From positions 1-64,000 of the forward strand of contig CAYJLO010000004.1 of NCBI GenBank assembly GCA_964370835.1: DNA of 64,000 bases, written 5' to 3'. How positions within the stretch are numbered: position 1 is the first letter of the stretch; each line of letters begins with the position of its first letter. The position numbers and the translations under genes are program-made. The notes below the pieces were generated by a model, which saw nothing but the letters and a program-made list of their open reading frames with translations, did not search any database and was not told where the DNA came from. Below, piece after piece: positions 52,060 through 60,762 of the stretch. Source of the DNA: CAYJAD01 sp964370835 (GTDB lineage: Bacteria; Desulfobacterota; Desulfovibrionia; Desulfovibrionales; Desulfovibrionaceae).

Positions 52060-52336
52060 GGTATATTCTCCTTAAAGTCCTATGTCCTTAAGACATAAAG
52101 TCTATATGCTGCACGTTAAGCTATGCAATCAAGAACACAATAAAAACAATAAAATGGCATAAAGTACAATGTACTGTGTGTGCCATTTAAAGTGCGTAGT
52201 TTAAGGCTTTGCTTTTTACACAAAGCCCATCCGAACGCAAAGTCTGAATCCGTGACCGCGTTTATGTGTTAAGGTAAACGCGGACTGTAAAAATGTGCAT
52301 AAGCTTAAGCCAAGTAAACTCAGTGCGTGCTACAAA
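52060..52336. other. Intergenic region rich in hairpins after the RRM gene
   Basis: Three separate inverted repeats lie between the RRM gene and the SLOG-like gene: AAATGGCA/TGCCATTT with inner GTAC/GTAC at 52152-52188; GGCTTTG/CAAAGCC at 52205-52227; and CCGCGTTTA/TAAACGCGG at 52256-52283. On the minus strand they form the 3' region of the RRM message. None has a strong T run, so they may be weak terminators, 3' UTR structures or a small RNA. Confidence 0.55.
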
Positions 52337-52603
52337 TTAGTAGCGGGCAGGACGTGGAGCGCGTGGACGTGCTTCATTGACGCGCAAAGTGCGTCCGCCA
52401 AAAGTGGCATTGTCTAACGCTTCAACTGCTGCTGGTGCATCAGCATCTTCCATTTCAACAAATCCAAAGCCACGAGCACGGCCGGTATCACGGTCGCTTA
52501 CTAATTTAACGGAAAGAACCGTACCGTATTCAGCAAAAAGCTCCTGGATTTGGTCTTCAGTAGCAGACCAGGGAAGATTGCCAACATAGATCGATTTAGG
52601 CAT
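52337..52603 (-). CDS. RNA-binding protein with one RRM domain
   Basis: An 88-residue protein that is a single RNA-recognition motif. RNP2 is IYVGNL at residues 5-10 and RNP1 is RGFGFVEM at 44-51, both with the aromatic residues that stack on RNA bases. A short basic tail (RPRAPRPARY) follows. Such proteins bind single-stranded RNA and are often cold-induced in bacteria (family knowledge). The start ATG 52603 has AGAGGATTATTCC before it. A hairpin-rich 3' region follows the gene. Confidence 0.93.
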   Translation of the reverse strand: MPKSIYVGNLPWSATEDQIQELFAEYGTVLSVKLVSDRDTGRARGFGFVEMEDADAPAAVEALDNATFGGRTLRVNEARPRAPRPARY

Positions 52604-52962
52604 GGAATAATCCTCTCAAAAAAATTTTTTCTCGCCCAAGAAACCCAAGACATTTGGAGTAACTCGGTGCGACTCATAGATACACAAGAACACTCTTTGC
52701 TTCTTCTGTCAATGTATAAGATTAAAAAAAGGACATATTTCACAAGATAATGAGGTGAATGCCTTCGAACGTACTGTTTTTATTGCTTAATATTTTTTAG
52801 TAAATGTGTTGTTTTTTTTCAAAAAAAGCATGAAATATCAGAAATTTAAGAGATTGAGAGACGCTAGAAAATAGTACTATTTTGGTGCAGTATAAAAAAG
52901 AGCTCCGCCATGTGTATTGGTGGAGCTCTTTATAGTAAAGTGATTGTATTACTTATTAGTGT
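52604..52962. other. Intergenic region between the hybrid kinase end and the RRM gene
   Basis: About 360 bases. The part next to 52604 is presumably the RRM promoter and leader, in AT-rich DNA. A terminator at 52894-52930 serves the kinase. No other feature was recognised, and short open frames here overlap the RRM leader only. Confidence 0.45.
52894..52930 (-). terminator. Intrinsic terminator of the large hybrid kinase
   Basis: AAGAGCTCCGCCA pairs with TGGTGGAGCTCTT (one G-T pair) across a 7-base loop; a T run follows on the minus strand. It is 33 bases after the stop codon. Confidence 0.92.
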
Positions 52963-55900
52963 TTAGGATTTAGAGCCTAGGTACGTTTTGATGACTTCGG
53001 AAAGTCTTTCAAGGTCAATGGGCTTAGCCACGTGTTCATTCATGCCACTGGCTATGCATTGATCAATATCCTCGCGGAAGGCGTTGGCTGTCATGGCAAC
53101 AATGGGAACACTTGATGCGTCTTCGCGATCCAGCTGACGGATGGTTTTGGCGGCATCATGTCCGTTCATATTGGGCATTTGTAAATCCATGAAGATGAGT
53201 TTGTAATAACCTTCAGGAGATGCAGAGAACATATTTACGGCTTCTTGACCATCGCTGGCTTCGTCCACTTCACACTCAAAGGGCGAAAGCAATTCAACAG
53301 CGATAATGCGGTTGATATCCACATCGTCCACCAAGAGGATACGCTGACCAGGTTCCACTGTGGCGTCGCCTGTTTGCGTGTCGGCCTGGATGGCAGTGGT
53401 GTTTTCTTCTTTGAGCCATAGCGCAAAGGAGAATTCGCTACCCTCGTTGAGAGTGGACTTTACATGTATATCACTGCCAAGAAGCAGAGCAATGCGTCTA
53501 CTGATGGATAAGCCAAGCCCTGTACCGCCATAGGTACGTGTGATATGGCTATTGGCTTGTTCAAAGGGGTTAAAGAGTTTGGATATGGCTTCTTCGGAAA
53601 TACCAATGCCGGTATCTGTCACTGAGAAGTAAATGAGGCTTTTACCGCTTTCACGCTTTTGCTCTTCAACACGGAAGGTAATATCACCAAGTTCTGGTGT
53701 AAACTTAACGGCATTACCCAAGAGGTTGATAAGAATTTGGCGTAAGCGCAAGCCATCTGATAAGAAGTTTTCGCAACTCAGGGTAGACATGCTCACTTCA
53801 AAATTAATATTTTTGGAGCTACAACGGGGCCTAATGATAACTGCAACTTCTTCCACAAGTTTGGCCAAGGAGAAGCTTTCTTCCGATAATTCAATTTTAC
53901 CGGCTTCAATCTTAGAAATATCTAAGATGTCATTGAGTAATCCTAAAAGGTGCTGTGATGAAGACTCAATTTGTGCAATATGCGGCATTAAATCGTCAGT
54001 GCCACTTTCATTATTGCCAAGCTTACGCTTAGTGATATTGGTCATGCCCAAGATGGCATTCATGGGGGTACGGATTTCGTGGCTCATGCGGGCCAAGAAC
54101 TCACTCTTAGAGTCACTGGCCTTGTTGGCTTCTGCCACAGCATTAATGAGATCGCGCTGCATTTGACGCAATTCTTTTTCTACGGTTACACGCTGTGTTA
54201 CGTCACGGGCCACGCCAAGCACGCCGCGGAGCTTGTTGTCCAGTGTAAAGAGCGGGGTGCGTACCACGTCCAGAATTTCTTCATGCCCGTCGGCAAAGGT
54301 AAGCCTTTCTTCGGTGTGCACAGCGCCTTTGTAATTAATGGCCTCTTGGTCATTATTGCGTATGGCTTCGTATACGGCGCTAGGCAGAATTTCTGAAGCT
54401 TTTCTACCATGCACTTCTTCAGGGGTCATGCCAAAAGAGTCAGCAAAGCGTGTGTTTACAAAGAGGAAGGTTTCATTGGCAGCAAGGTACCAAATAAGGT
54501 CTGGCGAAGAAGATATAACCGTATCAAGTAAGGCGCGTTCGCGCTCAATGCGGTCTTGCTCAGTGATGAGCATGGTTACATCTTCAAGTACGATAATGTA
54601 AGCGACGTTCTTACCACTTTTACTGGTAAGATAGGTGACATTGCTTTTATAGTAAGTGTGCGTAGGCACATATTGAATAACATTTTGTTCTCTGCCTTCG
54701 GTAAAGCAGGTGATGGGATTACTATCTTCGTCATAAGCACTGACGTCGGTGTACTTTTTACCCACAACTTTCTCAAGCGTGGTATCAAGCAATTCCAAAG
54801 CCATGGCGTTCATGTAGATGACATTACCCTCAAGATTCGTAATGGTGGCAGGTCCCTTGATACTGTCTTCAATACTTTGTGACAAGTCGTCTAAGGAGTC
54901 GGCCAGTACGCCAAGTTCGTCTTTCACAGGCTCGTTGAAGCGGAACTGACGCTCACCTTGGCGGAATCTAGTGATGCCCGCGATGAGGTAGGTGATTTTT
55001 TGCGTAATGGTGGATGCCATCCAAATGGCCACAAAGATAACCAAGATGGTCATGACCACGGTGGATACGGATAAACTCAATGTGGTTTCCCAAAGACGCG
55101 CTGCAATGGTTGCAAAGGTTTCTTGGGCAACTCCGTCAAGCTCGGCATCGGTGGCGGTGATGATTTCTTGAATTTTTTCTTGTGTATCAATGGCCGGCGC
55201 GTGGAAGTTTTCAATGCCTGAAGTGGCGGTAAGAACACCGAAGCCCACTTTAGAGGCCCCGTATTGTCCCGTGTAATAGGGAATAGCTGCCGTGGTTGTC
55301 AGCTTCCAAAGGCCCGACCACAGAATAAGGAAGGAGCCGGAACCGCCATCTTTGGCAGCGCCATACCAATCTGTGCATTGGGGGGCAAAGTTTAAATAGC
55401 GACAGTCAAGACCCACATCACCTTTAATGAGTTGCTCTTTGGCAAATTTTCTATCACGACGCTGGTCCACAAAAGTGGGAACCGTTTCAATGAATTCAGC
55501 GTAACTTTTTCCGCTGGCTTGCCATTGTTCGTAAATTTGATCCTCTAACCATGCTGGGTATGGATCTCCGGTTTCGGGGTCATAGCCCACAATGGAGTGG
55601 TGGCGCGGGTGTACAATATTCCGTCCTTTGTGGTCCCAAATAAAGAGATAGTCGCCTTCAATGGGGTCAGACAGTTCTGTATATCGTTCTGTTTTTGGGG
55701 TGAAGTGGGCAAGCATATCTATAAGGTGGTCGTGGTTTAAAGCTATGGTTACATAGCCCACAATTTTTCCCTCTTTTTCCACAGGGGTAGCCCAGCGCAC
55801 AATGCCTTGAAAACGCTTTCCGTGCGGGTTTTCAGGGCCGGCAAAGGCTGCTTTTTCCGGTTCAAAGGGTAAATTTCTTTTTTTAGCATTTACTGGAGTA

Positions 55901-56697
55901 TAGGGGCCAATGAAGGGGGTTCCCACATAAGCACCGATAACATCAGAAACATAAATTTCCCCAACCTTAAGTTGTTGTAATTTAGAGAAGTAGTCTTCTG
56001 CTTTAATAAAGGTGTTTTTCTTATCAGAAATGTTTTTTAAGGCCGAATCCATAATGTCAGAGGTGACAATTTTGATTTTTTCTTGGCCTTGTAAATCCAC
56101 AAAGGTCATTTCCAAATAGAGAGGTTTGTATTCATACTCAAAACCCGTGGGCTTGGTGTATTTAAAGCGCGTGGAATTTTGCTCAGAAAGATAGGTAAGG
56201 TTTGGCGCAGACGAAGGAGGCATGGTGCTGAGCCATGCGTCTTGTGCTTCATTAAGAACCCATTGACTTTGCTTAAGTATGGGGCCAGTTCTATGATCTA
56301 TGAAAGTTTTGTAAATATTTTTGTCCACAGGAAAAGCCGCCAAGGTGCGAATGTCATCATCACGCTGGTATAAGAACTCGGCAACCTTCAAAGCAGTATC
56401 CGTGGTGAGGCGTTCAATTTCTTGCGTTCCTCTGTCGTCAAGAGCGCGCACGGCGTCATCTACCGCTAACTTGCCAGCCACAGTAAGTTCTTCTACTGCC
56501 GTGTCGGCCATATTTTGGGTACGATCTTTCATCTCATCGCCAAGGTTAAGCGCTTGCTGCCAAGCCACTAAAGCAATGAGGATTAAAGGAAGAACCTTAA
56601 TAATAACAAAGATAGAAATAAGCTTGGCACGCATGCCAAGGCCTAGCTTTGTGAGGAAATTTTCCAAAGAAGAGGAAATATTTTGCTGTGAACTCAT
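52963..56697 (-). CDS. Large hybrid sensor histidine kinase/response regulator
   Basis: A 1,244-residue membrane kinase. A hydrophobic segment near residues 26-46 and another near 547-568 enclose a very large extracytoplasmic region (about 500 residues) with Cache-like sequence (GYVTIALNHDHLIDML, DYLFIWDHKGRNIVHPRHHS). HAMP and two PAS domains follow (about 630-740 and 750-860). The dimerisation domain has H873 (SHEIRTPMNAILG), the ATPase domain has DTGIGISEEA and GGTGLGLSI, and the receiver acceptor is D1171 (FMDLQMPNMNG). No HPt domain is present. Its kinase core resembles that of the hybrid kinase at 30243-32576. The start ATG 56697 follows AGGTAAAAA. Confidence 0.93.
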   Translation of the reverse strand: MSSQQNISSSLENFLTKLGLGMRAKLISIFVIIKVLPLILIALVAWQQALNLGDEMKDRTQNMADTAVEELTVAGKLAVDDAVRALDDRGTQEIERLTTDTALKVAEFLYQRDDDIRTLAAFPVDKNIYKTFIDHRTGPILKQSQWVLNEAQDAWLSTMPPSSAPNLTYLSEQNSTRFKYTKPTGFEYEYKPLYLEMTFVDLQGQEKIKIVTSDIMDSALKNISDKKNTFIKAEDYFSKLQQLKVGEIYVSDVIGAYVGTPFIGPYTPVNAKKRNLPFEPEKAAFAGPENPHGKRFQGIVRWATPVEKEGKIVGYVTIALNHDHLIDMLAHFTPKTERYTELSDPIEGDYLFIWDHKGRNIVHPRHHSIVGYDPETGDPYPAWLEDQIYEQWQASGKSYAEFIETVPTFVDQRRDRKFAKEQLIKGDVGLDCRYLNFAPQCTDWYGAAKDGGSGSFLILWSGLWKLTTTAAIPYYTGQYGASKVGFGVLTATSGIENFHAPAIDTQEKIQEIITATDAELDGVAQETFATIAARLWETTLSLSVSTVVMTILVIFVAIWMASTITQKITYLIAGITRFRQGERQFRFNEPVKDELGVLADSLDDLSQSIEDSIKGPATITNLEGNVIYMNAMALELLDTTLEKVVGKKYTDVSAYDEDSNPITCFTEGREQNVIQYVPTHTYYKSNVTYLTSKSGKNVAYIIVLEDVTMLITEQDRIERERALLDTVISSSPDLIWYLAANETFLFVNTRFADSFGMTPEEVHGRKASEILPSAVYEAIRNNDQEAINYKGAVHTEERLTFADGHEEILDVVRTPLFTLDNKLRGVLGVARDVTQRVTVEKELRQMQRDLINAVAEANKASDSKSEFLARMSHEIRTPMNAILGMTNITKRKLGNNESGTDDLMPHIAQIESSSQHLLGLLNDILDISKIEAGKIELSEESFSLAKLVEEVAVIIRPRCSSKNINFEVSMSTLSCENFLSDGLRLRQILINLLGNAVKFTPELGDITFRVEEQKRESGKSLIYFSVTDTGIGISEEAISKLFNPFEQANSHITRTYGGTGLGLSISRRIALLLGSDIHVKSTLNEGSEFSFALWLKEENTTAIQADTQTGDATVEPGQRILLVDDVDINRIIAVELLSPFECEVDEASDGQEAVNMFSASPEGYYKLIFMDLQMPNMNGHDAAKTIRQLDREDASSVPIVAMTANAFREDIDQCIASGMNEHVAKPIDLERLSEVIKTYLGSKS

Positions 56698-56884
56698 TTT
56701 TTACCTATGTTCTTTGTAGAAATGGGGAAAGATAATCTAGAATGCCAGACAAACGACTAGTTCTCTGTCGCTGACGTCGTCGAGCGAAGAGTACAGAAAA
56801 TAAAGCTTTCTGTCATCTTAAAAAGCTTTTAGTTCTCGCTTTACCCCACAAAAATAGTGCTAAATTTACATATGTCAATATATC

Positions 56885-57571
56885 CTATGCTAAGAAGGCG
56901 GCAAAAATAGTAACCATGACTAAAGCTGGAAGCATATTTCCTATGCGAATAGTAGTTAATTTTAAAGTATTTGTGGCAATGGCTATCATGAGTACTCCTC
57001 CTGTGGCTGTAAGCTCTGTAAGGACGGGGTCTGTAAGAATTCCGGCGAGAAAACTTGCCCCCAACACAAAACTTCCTTGGTAAAGAAAGACGCTGATGCC
57101 GGAAAAGAAGACTCCAAAGCCCAAACTGGCAGCCAAAATGATGGCGGCAAAAAAGTCTATGGCGGCCTTGGCATGAACAATTTCACGCGTGCCACGCAAG
57201 CCTTCTTCGATGGATCCTAAAATACCCATGGCGCCGATACACATCAGCAGGGAGCCTGTGACCATGCCTTCGGTAAAACGAGGGTTTTTAGAGCTAACAA
57301 GCTTTTTTAACCATTCGCCCAAGTTATTCAATCTATCTTCAATGCGTGCAATTTCACCTAAAATGCTTCCGCTTACAATGCTGGCAATGGTGAGCATGGC
57401 TTCATTGCCCACCAAAGCGGATTTAAGTCCTAGTACCAAAATGCATAATGCTATGCCTTGGAAAATGAGTTCACGCATTTTTTCGGGCATACGTGCGCCA
57501 AAGGCCAGACCCAAAAGGGCTCCGGCCATGATGGCTACACCATTAATGAGAGCGCCTAAGGGGAAAATCAC
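56885..57571 (-). CDS. DUF554-domain membrane protein
   Basis: A 228-residue inner-membrane protein with about seven hydrophobic segments. The start GALINGVAIMAGALLGL and the middle motif GSILGEIARIEDRLNNLGEWLK (two stretches, near residues 68-89) are typical of DUF554 (YdfK-like). Function unknown. The start is GTG at 57571: GAGGAAGATGC precedes it and it overlaps the radical SAM stop codon (GTGA), so the two are translationally coupled. The pairing could mean a shared role, but this is only context. Confidence 0.88.
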   Translation of the reverse strand: MIFPLGALINGVAIMAGALLGLAFGARMPEKMRELIFQGIALCILVLGLKSALVGNEAMLTIASIVSGSILGEIARIEDRLNNLGEWLKKLVSSKNPRFTEGMVTGSLLMCIGAMGILGSIEEGLRGTREIVHAKAAIDFFAAIILAASLGFGVFFSGISVFLYQGSFVLGASFLAGILTDPVLTELTATGGVLMIAIATNTLKLTTIRIGNMLPALVMVTIFAAFLA

Positions 57572-59010
57572 GCATCTTCCTCACTGCTGTGTAGGCCTTT
57601 GGGCATGAAGTCAATGAGTTGTGCACCTTGATGCGGTGTATCTTCTTCTTCAAAATCAGGTGCTTCTCCGCCTAGAATACCGCGTGCCACGGGAATGGGG
57701 GCTGTCCATTGATCGGGCATGGGGGCGCTGAGCTCAGCCTTTTCACCAAGCCAGGGGTTAAAATACCCAAAGGTGAGCCACGGACAAGCTTTGCGTAAAC
57801 GCTTTCTAAAGTTGTTAAAGCCCACAGAAGGTGAGGTTGGGATATCTTTAAGTAAGTCTAAGTACATTTCGGGGTCGATATTGAGGTTACGCAATTGGAT
57901 AAAACTTACGCCGCAAGTGCCAATGAGTTGCATGAGCGCTTCCAATTCGTCTTCTGTGTCAGTGATGCCGGGAAAGTAGAGTAAGTTTAGCGACACAAAA
58001 ACACCGCGTTCGCGTGCAGCTTTGATGGAGGCACGCACATGGTCAAAGGTGTATCCTTGCGGACGGTAGTAAATATTATATACTTCCGGGCGGGCAGAGT
58101 TGAGGCTCACTCGCAGGGAAGTGAGGCCTGCATCGGCCAAGGCAGCCACGGCTTCAGGGCGCGAAGCATTGGAATTGAGGTTGATGGTGCCTTTGCCCCC
58201 TTGAGAGCGAAAGGTTTGCACAGCGTCCAGCAAAAGTTCTGCATTGGTGAGGGGCTCACCTTCGCACCCTTGGCCGAAAGAGTAGATGGGTTTTTCCTTT
58301 TCACGGGAAGAATGGTATTGCATGATTTCCGCAATTTCTGCGGATGTGGGGCAAAAGTCCAGGCGACATTGCGGCGTGGTTACAATGGGGGAGCCTTCTT
58401 CTTGTTGTGAGATACAGCCGATACATCGAGCATTGCAGGTGCGCGAGGTGGGGAGAGGCGCTTCGTGGCGTCCAAGGGCGAGATTCCGTGCCGCAGGGCA
58501 GTCGTACTGCATGACACACTTTTGCATAATGTGCTGCACAAGGCGATTGTTAGGGAATTTTTCTAGCAGCTGGCGCACATTGCTGGTGAGAATGCTTTTC
58601 TTTACCTTACGGAACTCTTGGCGCGTGTCTGTATCTACCTTCTTGGCGCAAATATAAAAGCGACCGCGTGCATAGCCCACGGCCCCATAGGCAAAAAGTG
58701 GCAATATGGGAGCGCCTTTATCTGTGTCATAGGCAGGATGCGCAGTGAGGGTGTGAGCAGGAGCTGCAAAGGCGGCCACGGCCAAATCCTCAAGCACTTC
58801 CATTTCGCCGCTTTCTTCGTTTAAGCCCACAGCGCGGCGGCTGGGTAAATAGAAAAGTTCGCTTTCCGGAGGCAAGGGCATGAGCTCATCGGGGCGTGGC
58901 AGACCCCATTGTTTACCAGTGCGGCAAACCATGAGAAGGTCTGGGTGATCATAAATATTGCCTTGGGCATCGGCAACCACTAAATGGGGGCGTAGGGGGG
59001 GAGTGCTCAT
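57568..59010 (-). CDS. Radical SAM protein
   Basis: A 480-residue enzyme. The cluster motif C192-X3-C196-X2-C199 (CNARCIGC) binds the [4Fe-4S] that cleaves S-adenosylmethionine. YSFGQGCEGEPLTNAELL near 240 is the segment with the SAM-binding GE/GG-type turn. The N-terminal 180 residues form an extra domain with no recognised family; it includes VGYARGRFYICAKKVD near 110. The C-terminal 130 residues contain RNLNIDPEMY and WLTFGYFNP. The substrate is unknown. The start ATG 59010 has AAGGATTAGT before it. It is coupled to the DUF554 gene. Confidence 0.85.
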   Translation of the reverse strand: MSTPPLRPHLVVADAQGNIYDHPDLLMVCRTGKQWGLPRPDELMPLPPESELFYLPSRRAVGLNEESGEMEVLEDLAVAAFAAPAHTLTAHPAYDTDKGAPILPLFAYGAVGYARGRFYICAKKVDTDTRQEFRKVKKSILTSNVRQLLEKFPNNRLVQHIMQKCVMQYDCPAARNLALGRHEAPLPTSRTCNARCIGCISQQEEGSPIVTTPQCRLDFCPTSAEIAEIMQYHSSREKEKPIYSFGQGCEGEPLTNAELLLDAVQTFRSQGGKGTINLNSNASRPEAVAALADAGLTSLRVSLNSARPEVYNIYYRPQGYTFDHVRASIKAARERGVFVSLNLLYFPGITDTEDELEALMQLIGTCGVSFIQLRNLNIDPEMYLDLLKDIPTSPSVGFNNFRKRLRKACPWLTFGYFNPWLGEKAELSAPMPDQWTAPIPVARGILGGEAPDFEEEDTPHQGAQLIDFMPKGLHSSEEDA

Positions 59011-59134
59011 ACTAATCCTTGCTTATGTGAAAAATTTACAGTACACGAACGCTTGAAACGTTGATGACGTATTGTACTATTATTATATATTTTGCGCGTG
59101 CGCGCCAACACTGAGGTATACAAAAGGCCTTGCC

Positions 59135-59524
59135 ATGTCTATGATGATTTTTGGAACGTTATTTTTTTCTGGGCTCTTTCTCATGTTTGTCTTTATTTTA
59201 TTTGGACAGGAAAGACTTATAAAACAAGTGCGCAAAGAAATGGAACAACAACGCGCCCACGTAACTCTTTTGGAACAGCGCCTTGCCAGTTATGAGCAAA
59301 GTGTTCCTCAAAAGACCAACCGTGGTGCGCAAGTTTCTGCCCCTTTGTCGTCGCCTTTGGAGCCCAAGTCTCATCCTTTGGCCGAGGCTACGTCGCAGCT
59401 TTCTTTTAATGAACAAAAGGATATTGCGCAACCTTTGTCCCAGCCATTATCTCAGCCCTCTGTAACTTCTGCTGTGAAGAATACCGGCGGCTTAGATCTT
59501 TTCATGGCACCACCACAAAGATAA
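59135..59524 (+). CDS. Small membrane-anchored protein with a coiled coil
   Basis: A 129-residue protein with no recognised family. One hydrophobic segment (about residues 3-24) is followed by a charged helix likely to form a coiled coil (RLIKQVRKEMEQQRAHVTLLEQRL in two stretches, about 29-52), then a Pro/Ser/Gln-rich linker with the repeat QPLSQPLSQPSV and a short C-terminal motif (GGLDLFMAPPQR). The layout resembles small scaffold proteins of the cell envelope or flagellar region (inference). The start at 59135 has AAAGGCC upstream; the in-frame ATG at 59072 lies beyond a gap without a site. The gene converges on the glycosyltransferase. Confidence 0.6.
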   Translation: MSMMIFGTLFFSGLFLMFVFILFGQERLIKQVRKEMEQQRAHVTLLEQRLASYEQSVPQKTNRGAQVSAPLSSPLEPKSHPLAEATSQLSFNEQKDIAQPLSQPLSQPSVTSAVKNTGGLDLFMAPPQR

Positions 59525-59528
59525 AATA

Positions 59529-60611
59529 TTAGAGCTTTGGGCCAAAACGGCCCAGAGCCGCCTCTAAATAAACCTTGCGCAGATTTTCGTGAGGCATGGC
59601 CTCTGCCATGAGTAGCAGGAAAGGTTTTAGCCAGAAAGATCGTATTTTGTCAGCATTTTTACGCCTTTGTTCAATATGTTTTTGGCGTTGTTCGGTGCTG
59701 AAGCTTTCCAGAAAATCTGAAAGGCTTTGAGCCCTATGCTTGGCTCTGTGGGCTTTATCCACGGTGGCAAGGCCTTGCTCTTGCAATTCTTTTCTTAAAT
59801 CGTCCCTTTCCAATAAATAGAGAATTTTTTTGTGGGCATCGTCCACATCATCAAAGTTGTAGCAATATACATCTTTGGCGTGGGTAAAAAGCTCATTGAA
59901 GCCATGTTCAATGCGCGGCGTCACAAGACAAGAGCCGCAAGCCAAGGCTTCAAAAACTCGAAAATTCAAATCCCCGAGTTCGCAATAATTTAAGATAACC
60001 TTACCTTGTGGAAATAGTTCCGCATAATTTCCCTGCATGCACTGAGTGCGGCCCATGGTTCTTTCTAATGTATCCAGAAATATTTTGCGCTTGGGCGTGG
60101 TTTCTGCGTTGACCGTGCCCACAAAAAGGCAATCCCATTGGGGCGTAATGTCTGGGCGAGGAGCGTCGCTGTCTTTGGCAAAGGCTGGAGACCATCGCAC
60201 GTGTGTGGCTGGAAGGCGCTTTCCTTGAAAGCGCGGTATGTGATCTTTTAGGCTCACCAGGCAGGCGTCAAAGCCTTGAGCATAGTAAGGGTGCCAGCTA
60301 TGAATGTGCGTATCAATGGAGTAAAAGATGGTGAAGCAGGGGAATTTTTCCATGCCCAGCAGGAAGGGGGGGAAGCTTTTGTCGGCCACCACCACCACAT
60401 CGGGTTCATAACCGGCCATGCTTACTAAATCTTCCCATGTGAAAACAGTAACTTGCTTAAAGTCAAAAAAATGTATTTGCCAGCCCAAATCTGCGAGAGC
60501 TTGGTGAAAATAGGCGTTTCCTATCCAAAATATTTTTTGCAAAACATGGGCCTTTATTATGTTTTTTGGGTGAGGGGCCTTCTTTTCGTATTGCGCCTTG
60601 GTCATAAACAT
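59529..60611 (-). CDS. CgeB-like glycosyltransferase
   Basis: A 360-residue protein of the GT-B type. The N-terminal Rossmann part includes WIGNAYFHQALADLGWQIHFFDF (two stretches, about residues 30-52) and SIDTHIHSWHPYYAQGFDACLVSL (two stretches). The C-terminal part carries the nucleotide-sugar motif LNFRVFEALACGSCLVTPRIEHGFNELF (about residues 217-244 in pieces), in which the acidic E and Gly-Ser bind the donor. It resembles the CgeB/group-1 transferases that modify cell-surface or flagellar glycans. The C-terminal helix is long and charged. The start ATG 60611 has no good ribosome site; MTKAQ at 60605 is an alternative. Confidence 0.78.
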   Translation of the reverse strand: MFMTKAQYEKKAPHPKNIIKAHVLQKIFWIGNAYFHQALADLGWQIHFFDFKQVTVFTWEDLVSMAGYEPDVVVVADKSFPPFLLGMEKFPCFTIFYSIDTHIHSWHPYYAQGFDACLVSLKDHIPRFQGKRLPATHVRWSPAFAKDSDAPRPDITPQWDCLFVGTVNAETTPKRKIFLDTLERTMGRTQCMQGNYAELFPQGKVILNYCELGDLNFRVFEALACGSCLVTPRIEHGFNELFTHAKDVYCYNFDDVDDAHKKILYLLERDDLRKELQEQGLATVDKAHRAKHRAQSLSDFLESFSTEQRQKHIEQRRKNADKIRSFWLKPFLLLMAEAMPHENLRKVYLEAALGRFGPKL

Positions 60612-60762
60612 TATATAAAAAAGCGTCCTAGCCCCTGAGTAGGCTTTTCAAAATATCTTTCACACGGATTGACGTCAAGTGCAAAGCAAAAAAGAGCATT
60701 CAAGGTTTCAAAAAACATCCTTTACGCCGCACGCCAAGGCAGAGAACCTTTTTTTACAAAAG

